NCBI GenBank assembly: GCA_031291335.1
Contig: JARLJF010000005.1
Span: 1-61,161 of the forward strand
DNA from: Pandoraea sp.
Lineage (GTDB): Bacteria; Pseudomonadota; Gammaproteobacteria; Burkholderiales; Burkholderiaceae
Direction of reading: 5' to 3'
DNA length: 61,161 nucleotides
The notes below the pieces were generated by a model that worked only from the letters and a program-made list of their open reading frames with translations, made no database searches and had not been told where the DNA came from. The position numbers and the translations under genes are program-made. This document shows, one piece after another, positions 55,903 through 61,161 of the stretch; within the stretch, counting starts at the first letter, position 1, and each line of letters starts with the position of its first letter.

Positions 55903-57291
55903 CTACTTCGAGAAACCCGGCAATTCGCTGTCGCTTGCCACACCCATCAGGTAAGCCCCCCATACCGGCCCCGGACGGCGCTCACGCGTATCGCCCGGCA
56001 GCGGAATATCTGCCCCACGGGCCACCGGTTTGACCAAATGCGGTGTGACGACGATGACCAGCTCCTTTTCGCTGCTGGAGTACTTCAGGTTGCGGAAAAA
56101 AGCGCCGATGAGCGGCAGATCGCCAAGCAGCGGCACCTTGTCCACAGCGGCGGTCGTCGTACGCGAAATCAGTCCGCCGATGATGAAGCTCTCCCCATCG
56201 CCCAGTTCGACGGTCGTGTCCGCACGTCGCGTGGTGATCGCAGGAATCTGTATCGAATCGGTCACGATGGCATTCGTATAGTCGATGTCCGATGCCTCAG
56301 GCGCCACCTTCAACGCAATGCGATTCGGCGACAGGATCGTCGGCGTCACCGTCAAGCCCACGCCGAACGGCTTGTAGACGATGGTGGTCGTGCCAAGTCC
56401 GCCCGACTGCGGCACCGGAATCTCACCACCCGCGAGGAAACTCGCGCTCTGCCCGGAGAGGGCCACCAGCGTTGGCGCGGCAAGCACACGTCCAAGGCCG
56501 TTCGATTGCAGCAGGTCGATCTCTGCCGACATGCTGAACGCCCCTCGGGTGATCGAGCCGAAGAACGAGCCGAAGTTCGATACGCTGCCTGCGCTGGTCG
56601 AACCGCCGAACGCGGAGCTCAGCACGGAATTCACGCCAAAGCTGCCCGAGGCCGTCTTCTTCGATGCACTGAAACTCGCGCCCAACTGATTGAGGATGTT
56701 GCGGTTGATTTCGACAATCTTCACGTCGACCTGCACCACGCCGGTATCCCCCACCGTCGAGCGATCGACAACGACACCGCCTTTGCCCGTCGCATCGACG
56801 GCGGCCGATTGCAGCCCGCTATGTTCGATGATGGTGTTTGCATGGCCCTTGATGACCGCGGCATTGCCGCGTGCGTCGACACTGGCGGTGCCGGTGTCGC
56901 CCAATGCGCTTTGGAGATCGCCGGTCACGTGAATTTCCCAGCGCACCGGCTCGCCCCCGCGCGGCCATGCGGCGACCTGCGTGGTGCCCGCTTTCTTGCC
57001 GACGACGAGCACCGAGCCGCGCCGCCCCCCCGTCCCCTTGAGCACGACGATGTCGGCCACGGCCGGATCGGCAACCGCCACTCGCTCGAGCACCCCCGGT
57101 ACCTGAAGTTCGCGTTGCTCGTGAACGCCCAGCGTCAGCGAACGCGATCCCGCACTCGAGGCGGGGTCCGCCGCGTCGGCCATACGCACTGCGACCGTGG
57201 CGCCGCACGCGAGCAACGCGGCGAAGCACAACAGCATTCCCGTAACCCGTCTGGTCTCTCGTCTGGCAGTGCGAACCTGGCTTCTGATCAT
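55903..57291 (-). CDS. cpaC: Tad outer-membrane secretin CpaC (RcpA)
   Basis: This 462-residue secretin forms the outer-membrane pore for the Flp pilus. It has an export signal (MLLCFAALLACGATVAV) after a basic leader, an N-terminal pilotin-like/BON-type region (LTLGVHEQRELQVPGVLERVAVADPAVADI), and the secretin core (VGDTGVVQVDVKIVEINRNILNQ; GRVLAAPTLVALSGQSASFLAGGEIPVP; GVGLTVTPTILSPNRI; LVIVVTPHLVKPV). The start codon has no clear ribosome site; an alternative ATG lies 18 codons downstream, at the signal helix. Confidence 0.94.
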   Translation of the reverse strand: MIRSQVRTARRETRRVTGMLLCFAALLACGATVAVRMADAADPASSAGSRSLTLGVHEQRELQVPGVLERVAVADPAVADIVVLKGTGGRRGSVLVVGKKAGTTQVAAWPRGGEPVRWEIHVTGDLQSALGDTGTASVDARGNAAVIKGHANTIIEHSGLQSAAVDATGKGGVVVDRSTVGDTGVVQVDVKIVEINRNILNQLGASFSASKKTASGSFGVNSVLSSAFGGSTSAGSVSNFGSFFGSITRGAFSMSAEIDLLQSNGLGRVLAAPTLVALSGQSASFLAGGEIPVPQSGGLGTTTIVYKPFGVGLTVTPTILSPNRIALKVAPEASDIDYTNAIVTDSIQIPAITTRRADTTVELGDGESFIIGGLISRTTTAAVDKVPLLGDLPLIGAFFRNLKYSSSEKELVIVVTPHLVKPVARGADIPLPGDTRERRPGPVWGAYLMGVASDSELPGFSK

Positions 57292-57414
57292 GGCGTGGCT
57301 GTATCGGTCACTGTGTCGGTGTGTCGGTCAAGTGGCGTCGCTTGCGCGCTGACGTCACTGCGTCTGCAGCTTCAACAAGTTCGGTCGTTTCCGTTCCATT
57401 CCATTGCGTTCCAT
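57292..57414. other. Gap between cpaB and cpaC with TTCCATT-type repeats
   Basis: The 123-nt spacer has no gene. It contains short repeated tracts of GTCGGTSW and CATTCCATT type. No promoter or terminator is clear, so cpaB and cpaC are probably cotranscribed across it. Confidence 0.5.
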
Positions 57415-58437
57415 TCAATAAGAGGCCGTGGTCCGCTCTGCGCCGCGCACGACCTCGATCGTGCCGCCACCCCCTCCCCCGCCCGGCGTGCGCGTGGCGA
57501 CGGCGGGACGACGCACCGGTTCCCCCGCGAGGCCCGTCGTGGCAATCCCCGCGTAAGCCTGGTTCTCAGGGGTATCGAGCGCTGCCTTGTCGTCCCCCTT
57601 CAGATTCGACTTGCTGGCAAGTACCGGCGGCGGCGACGGGAACAGCGACGTATCGGGCTTGGCGTCGTCGCCCGGGTTGCGCAGGGCCAGCGTGATCTTG
57701 CCCTGCTGCGTTCCGAGCACCACACGGTTGACGTCGGCCACCGGCACCGCCACGACCGCGGCGGTCGCCGGCATCGGCGGCTGGTTGCTAACGACCGGTG
57801 CCGGCTGGGGCGGCGGGGGCGTGGTGGTTGCAGCCTGTACGGTGGACGCCACGCCCGGCGAGGCCGGCGGCGGCGTCACGTCGTCGAGCGACGCGCTACC
57901 GTAGCTCAGCACCCGCACGCGAGACGCCAGCAGACGCGACTGCGTGTCGTCGACCAGACCGCCTGCCGCCCCGGCGGGCTGCGTGGTCTTCATGGTGAAG
58001 AAGACGTCGACGTAATCGCCCGGACGAATGCGGTTGCTGACACCAACGGTTTCGGTCACAGGAATGGCGACGGCGCGCTCGCCGGGCGCGAGTTGCAGAG
58101 CCAGGCCGCGTGCGAGGGTATTTTGCGTGACGGGTACACCGGCGGCGAGCGCCACGAGCGGCACACGTCCCACCACGTCGGCGGGGTTCGTGAAACCGGC
58201 CGCCGTCTGGCTGTCGAATTGCACGATTTTCACATCGTCTGCGCCAATCGGTTTGCCCGGCGAAAGGGCTTTGGCCGCCACCACGGCCGGATAGCGCTGC
58301 GTGAGCGTCTGCGTCACCGGTGACGGTGTTGCGGCCGGCGCCGGTGCGTTGTTCGTCCCGAGACGCAACGCAAAGAGTGCCAGCAGCACTCCGGCGATAA
58401 CCAGCACAGCAGCAAGAATCTTGGTGGCTTTGTTCAT
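57415..58437 (-). CDS. cpaB: Tad pilus protein CpaB (RcpC)
   Basis: This 340-residue protein starts with a membrane anchor (KATKILAAVLVIAGVLLALFALR), followed by a SAF domain (about 50-110: VVAAKALSPGKPIGADDV; LAAGVPVTQNTLARG) and a RcpC/CpaB domain (GERAVAIPVTETVGVSNRIRPGDYVDVFF). The C-terminal part is Pro/Ala-rich and ends in a Gly run and RGAERTTASY. It acts with the secretin in the periplasm. It lies between tadE and cpaC. Confidence 0.93.
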   Translation of the reverse strand: MNKATKILAAVLVIAGVLLALFALRLGTNNAPAPAATPSPVTQTLTQRYPAVVAAKALSPGKPIGADDVKIVQFDSQTAAGFTNPADVVGRVPLVALAAGVPVTQNTLARGLALQLAPGERAVAIPVTETVGVSNRIRPGDYVDVFFTMKTTQPAGAAGGLVDDTQSRLLASRVRVLSYGSASLDDVTPPPASPGVASTVQAATTTPPPPQPAPVVSNQPPMPATAAVVAVPVADVNRVVLGTQQGKITLALRNPGDDAKPDTSLFPSPPPVLASKSNLKGDDKAALDTPENQAYAGIATTGLAGEPVRRPAVATRTPGGGGGGGTIEVVRGAERTTASY

Positions 58438-58566
58438 GGCTTGGGGCCTGTCGGCCGTTCAGTCACAACTTGCGGGACGCCGGGCGACCGGCGGCATGAC
58501 AACTGGCAAAACCTCACATCGCTTTGTTGCTTGCGCTACGAATCCAATAGCCTCCCGACGTCGAAT

Positions 58567-59043
58567 TCAACTCCCACCAATCGTCGAGGTATCCAGCGTG
58601 ATGGCGGCAGTGCCGGTGATGTTCTGCGGCACAAGGGCGCCCAGTCCCGGCCAATTGACGGTCATCGGCTGTGTCAGTGTCAACGTGACGTGGACAATGC
58701 ATTGCGAACTGGTGCTGGTGGCCGACGCCGGGCAGGGATATGTCACGTCTGCCGGGAAACTTGCGCTCACCGAAGACGCCGACGGCCAGGTGAGCGTGGT
58801 GTTGATCGCCTGCGTGGCGTAGGACTGACGCTGCGCCATCGTGCCGGCGCGCAGCATCGCCCGCCCGGCCTCGGAGGCGGCCTGCGTGAGCATCTGGCGA
58901 GCAAGAATATTGATGGAGAACGCGACGGCCACATAGAACGCGGGCAACAGGATCATCAGGATGAGCGCGAATTCAAGCGCAGCGACGCCGCGTGAGCGCG
59001 CGCCTTGCGACCTTGCTCCTGCCCGTGCCCCAGACCGATTCAT
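58567..59043 (-). CDS. tadE: TadE-family pseudopilin
   Basis: This 158-residue pseudopilin has a basic N-terminus, a prepilin-like processing site (G19 followed by VAALEFALILMILLPAF, Glu at +5) and a helix to about residue 48. The globular part has four or so conserved aliphatic strands and two Cys (CPASATSTSSQC) that can form a disulfide. It should be cleaved by TadV and help form the pilus base. Its place between tadV and cpaB differs from the classical order, in which tadE lies next to tadG. Confidence 0.92.
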   Translation of the reverse strand: MNRSGARAGARSQGARSRGVAALEFALILMILLPAFYVAVAFSINILARQMLTQAASEAGRAMLRAGTMAQRQSYATQAINTTLTWPSASSVSASFPADVTYPCPASATSTSSQCIVHVTLTLTQPMTVNWPGLGALVPQNITGTAAITLDTSTIGGS

Positions 59044-59238
59044 GACGATACTCCCCGTCGCGCACGGCGCTCTGTGGCCGTGTTTGGCGACGCATTGGTC
59101 CGACCCATTTGCGCGGCGTCGCCCGCGCCTCCCGTTTTTTCGGCACTGCCTGAGGCAGTACTCGTCACCTCGTTCCTATGCTTCTTTCCTTCGCTTCTTC
59201 ATCTCTCGCGCCTGGCGCCTTGCGGTGCGCCTGCGCAC

Positions 59239-59718
59239 CTACCTGACGACCAGCGCCGCGGCCGCCAGATACGCCCCGTAAGGCAATCCGATACGCCCGG
59301 CACGCCACTGCAAAACCCTTTGCCACGCACGCGAGCCCGTTAGGTGATCGCGCCATCGTGCGAGCCACTTCAGCCTTCCTGTCAGCAGCACCAGCGCATG
59401 GACGCCCGCTGCGACACTGGCCAGACACCAGACCGGCAGCAACGCCGGATACCCCGCCACCAGCCCGATCAACGCGAACAGCTTGACGTCTCCTGCCCCC
59501 ATCACGCCGCGCCACCAGAAAGGTAGCAGTACGATCAATCCAAGCAGTGCTCCCAGTCCATGAATCCACAACACCCGAGGCTCGCCATGCCATGCCTGCC
59601 AGGCGATCCAGACCAGTGTCAGCGCCCCTACGCACAGCAGCCACACATTCGGGATGCGACGCGCGATCAGATCGGTGACGACAATCGGCACGCACAACAG
59701 CCATAACAGTGTCAGCAC
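59239..59718 (-). CDS. tadV: Prepilin peptidase TadV (CpaA)
   Basis: This 159-residue type IV-A24 aspartic membrane peptidase cleaves Flp prepilins and pseudopilins. The catalytic aspartates are D16 (VVTDLIARRIPN) and D77 (GVMGAGDVKLFALIG, the GxGD motif). Four to five transmembrane segments are seen. It starts with GTG at 59718, 13 nt after the stop of flp2, on the same strand. The following 195-nt gap to tadE has no gene. Confidence 0.94.
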   Translation of the reverse strand: MLTLLWLLCVPIVVTDLIARRIPNVWLLCVGALTLVWIAWQAWHGEPRVLWIHGLGALLGLIVLLPFWWRGVMGAGDVKLFALIGLVAGYPALLPVWCLASVAAGVHALVLLTGRLKWLARWRDHLTGSRAWQRVLQWRAGRIGLPYGAYLAAAALVVR

Positions 59719-59731
59719 CGGGGGGCTCGCA

Positions 59732-59932
59732 TCAGCGTGTCGCGGCCGATGTGGCTGCCGACGTCACAGTGCTGAAAGCGCTCGTCAACACGCTGCTCAG
59801 GTTCGTGTACACCGTTGCACCGATCACTACCGCCACGATAGCGGCCAGAATGCCGTACTCCAGAGCCGTCACCCCTTTTTGCCGAGACAGTCTGCGCTGC
59901 CGACCAGCCTTGCCTGCTTTCCCGACTCGCAT
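59732..59932 (-). CDS. flp: Flp-type pilin (second copy)
   Basis: This 66-residue prepilin has a basic leader ending in G20, then VTALEYGILAAIVAVVIGAT, with Glu at +5 and the Flp-specific Glu-Tyr pair. The mature pilin is 46 residues, ending in a Ser/Thr/Ala-rich tail. The ATG at 59932 was preferred because GAGG lies 9 nt upstream; an ATG three codons before has GAGG directly adjacent. Its mature N-terminal half is nearly identical to that of flp1, so they are paralogues. Confidence 0.9.
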   Translation of the reverse strand: MRVGKAGKAGRQRRLSRQKGVTALEYGILAAIVAVVIGATVYTNLSSVLTSAFSTVTSAATSAATR

Positions 59933-60095
59933 GTTTCGCATCCTCGCGAATACAGCCGCTCACCACCTCGAATGGCACCGCTGAATAAACGGTGGCCTTC
60001 CCCTTATCGCCAGCGCGAGAACTCACGATATACGCGTGGATCGCACGCTGGCATTTATCACTACCGACTGGCTTCGTATGGTGTGAGCCGATGCA

Positions 60096-60281
60096 TCAGG
60101 AACCCGCAGCCGTTACCGCCGACGAAATCTTCGCGAAGACCTGGCTGAACGTCGTGCCCAGGCTGGTGTAGACCGTACCGCCAATCACCACCGCCACGAT
60201 TGCGGCGAGGATGCCGTATTCCAGCGCGGTTACACCACGCTCGTCGCGAGCAAACAGTCGAAAACGATTGCTGAGTTTCAT
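60096..60281 (-). CDS. flp: Flp-type pilin (first copy)
   Basis: This 61-residue prepilin has a leader of 16 residues ending in G16, then VTALEYGILAAIVAVVIGGT (Glu at +5, Tyr at +6). The mature form is 45 residues, with a Ser/Thr/Ala-rich C-terminus. GGAGGGTGAT directly before the ATG at 60281 is a strong ribosome site. It is the first gene of the Tad locus and probably the main pilus subunit; a second flp follows 163 nt downstream. Confidence 0.93.
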   Translation of the reverse strand: MKLSNRFRLFARDERGVTALEYGILAAIVAVVIGGTVYTSLGTTFSQVFAKISSAVTAAGS

Positions 60282-60566
60282 ATCACCCTCCCTCAGTAAG
60301 GCGCAAAGCGCCCGTTGGCATACACAGCGAAAGATCACCGACCTTTCAGTCGTGTGACGCTTCCGCCATATCGCTTATCAACTCTTGACTTCGGCCTCGG
60401 GTTCGTTGCGCCGCATGGCTTACGAACCTCTTTTACGTTGTACGCCAATATTTCTTTGCTTGTTGGTAAAGTCTTTGCAACGGCGCACTATTTTTTCCGA
60501 TCGTAATTTAAACTAAATCACAAAAACTAGAGTCTTGCTACCAATCACCCGGGAGAATGTAAAAAA

Positions 60567-60575
60567 GGGTTACAC
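60567..60575 (-). promoter_or_regulatory. GTGTAACCC element upstream of flp1
   Basis: On the minus strand GTGTAACCC is followed by a TTTTTTACAT tract, similar to the ompR-upstream direct repeat at 5080-5098. The similarity suggests OmpR could touch both sites; this is one site only and the second half is weak. Confidence 0.3.
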
Positions 60576-60613
60576 GGGTTTCTCAAACAATACTCCAAAA
60601 CCAAGCAATGCAA

Positions 60614-60625
60614 CCCTCGCGAGGG
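60614..60625. repeat. 12-bp palindrome CCCTCGCGAGGG
   Basis: A perfect 12-bp palindrome in the Tad upstream region, preceded by TGCAA and followed by AAAACC. It may be an operator. Confidence 0.5.
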
Positions 60626-60663
60626 AAAACCATGATTGTTGCGGCGCCACACAGGTTCGCGCG

Positions 60664-60681
60664 ATACGTGCAATACGTGCA
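60664..60681. repeat. Tandem 9-bp repeat ATACGTGCA
   Basis: ATACGTGCA occurs twice without spacer (60664-60672, 60673-60681) in the Tad upstream region. Confidence 0.65.
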
Positions 60682-60879
60682 GCACTTATTTAAATAACCA
60701 TTCATCCATTACGCGCCGCGTTCCGGACATCAATACCGGATGCGTTTCTCGTTGCAAGACACTCACGTCTGGGAACGGCCCCACGACCGTCACCGTTGCC
60801 GCACCTCGTCGACCTTGCCCAATGCTCTGACACTTTCAAAGCATTACCGCTCCCGCGCCGTCCATCGTTCGCCGATTTC

Positions 60880-60899
60880 ATTCGTATATCAATACGAAT
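60880..60899. promoter_or_regulatory. Perfect inverted repeat ATTCGTAT-N4-ATACGAAT
   Basis: ATTCGTAT (60880-60887) and ATACGAAT (60892-60899) form a perfect 8-bp inverted repeat with a 4-bp spacer, typical of a dimeric regulator site. A weaker inverted repeat TCCGG-N9-CCGGA lies nearby at 60722-60740. Confidence 0.6.
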
Positions 60900-61036
60900 T
60901 CCGCATCGATCTTTCCTCGACTCCACCGCCATTACCTCTAATTACGGCGCGCACTTCATTCGCCCCGCTCGGGTATTACCCGAATCACTTGCGCCACGCC
61001 CTATTCGTTGGATTCCAAAAGCCATTTTCCCGGATG

Positions 61037-61072
61037 CGTTACGTAACGTTACCCGTAACGCCCCCCGTAACG
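61037..61072. promoter_or_regulatory. CGTAACG array with 12-bp period
   Basis: CGTAACG occurs three times exactly 12 bp apart (61042, 61054, 61066). Two reverse-oriented GTTAC copies (61038, 61048) interleave, making perfect palindromes such as CGTTACGTAACG. This looks like a multi-site regulator array. Confidence 0.6.
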
Positions 61073-61161
61073 GGAACGGCAATTCACTCGAAATTCGCCA
61101 TTTCCCGATGGCGTTAACCCTGACTTACCCCCTGCCGCGATAGCCCCCGATCTCTCGATCA

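Larger units (their letters stand above)
60282..61161. other. Gene-free upstream region of the Tad locus
   Basis: These 880 bases hold no convincing gene on either strand. They are richer in A+T around 60430-60620 and contain several operator-like elements (see the separate entries), but no confident sigma-70 or sigma-54 promoter pair. A short GGCGC-AAA-GCGCC hairpin (60300-60312) lies in the flp1 leader. The Tad locus promoter must be here. Confidence 0.6.

Noticed and set aside
55819-58323. An 834-codon open frame on the plus strand opposite cpaC and cpaB
   Set aside because: It is antisense to two well-conserved genes, has arginine/histidine-rich composition typical of shadow frames in GC-rich DNA, and shows no domain.
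60838-60854. GG-N10-GC pair as sigma-54 promoter for the Tad locus
   Set aside because: It matches the -24 element poorly and lies about 560 bp before flp1.
61037-61072. CGTAACG array as a CRISPR or replication iteron set
   Set aside because: Repeats are only 7 bp with 5-bp spacers, and no cas or rep gene is near; a regulator array is simpler.

Overview
The window is a dense, GC-rich bacterial chromosome segment. Gene content, proteins close to Burkholderiales families (a BktB/PhaA/PhaB/PhaC/PhaR set resembling that of Cupriavidus, DUF2968, DUF3613, a 67-residue DUF465 protein) and base composition point to Burkholderiaceae, most likely Pandoraea or a near relative. The genus is inferred from recognition only; no database was searched. 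I see no insertion sequence, prophage or CRISPR array. Most of the window reads as core chromosome, with one specialised locus at the right end.

Left part (1-13.7 kb): tRNA-Leu(UAG); a squalene/phytoene-synthase-like protein with eroded catalytic motifs; an exported DUF1501/DUF1800 pair; a small secreted protein; the OmpR/EnvZ two-component system; the peroxide-defence genes ahpC-ahpD, with a well-formed OxyR-type operator and sigma-70 promoter; ispD-ispF of the MEP isoprenoid pathway; and the transcription-repair coupling factor mfd.

Middle part (14-47 kb): an argE-like deacetylase, an MHS-type transporter, a threonine-dehydratase-like PLP enzyme, an ornithine-cyclodeaminase-family oxidoreductase, an isochorismatase-fold hydrolase and a GlxA-type AraC regulator lie in a row and look like an uncharacterised amino-acid catabolic cluster. 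Then come serB, a cystathionine beta-lyase-like gene with bktB, the translationally coupled rimO-kdgK pair, and a complete polyhydroxybutyrate operon phaC-phaA-phaB-phaR with a candidate PhaR operator before phaR. pgeF-rluD follow, divergent from bamD by only 6 bp. The rest of this part holds a GATase-1 protein, a DinG/YoaA-type helicase, tex, the potassium transporter kup and a DUF2968 protein.

Right part (45.7-60.3 kb): a Tad/Flp pilus locus, all on the minus strand: flp1, flp2, tadV, tadE, cpaB(rcpC), cpaC(rcpA), tadZ, tadA, tadB, tadC, tadD, a DUF3613 gene and a large tadG, followed by a sigma-54 activator whose N-terminal receiver-like domain lacks a phospho-acceptor. Several start/stop codons overlap, as expected of one long operon. 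The last 880 bases, upstream of flp1, have no gene but hold an unusual concentration of operator-like repeats and palindromes, the most intriguing non-coding sequence in the window.
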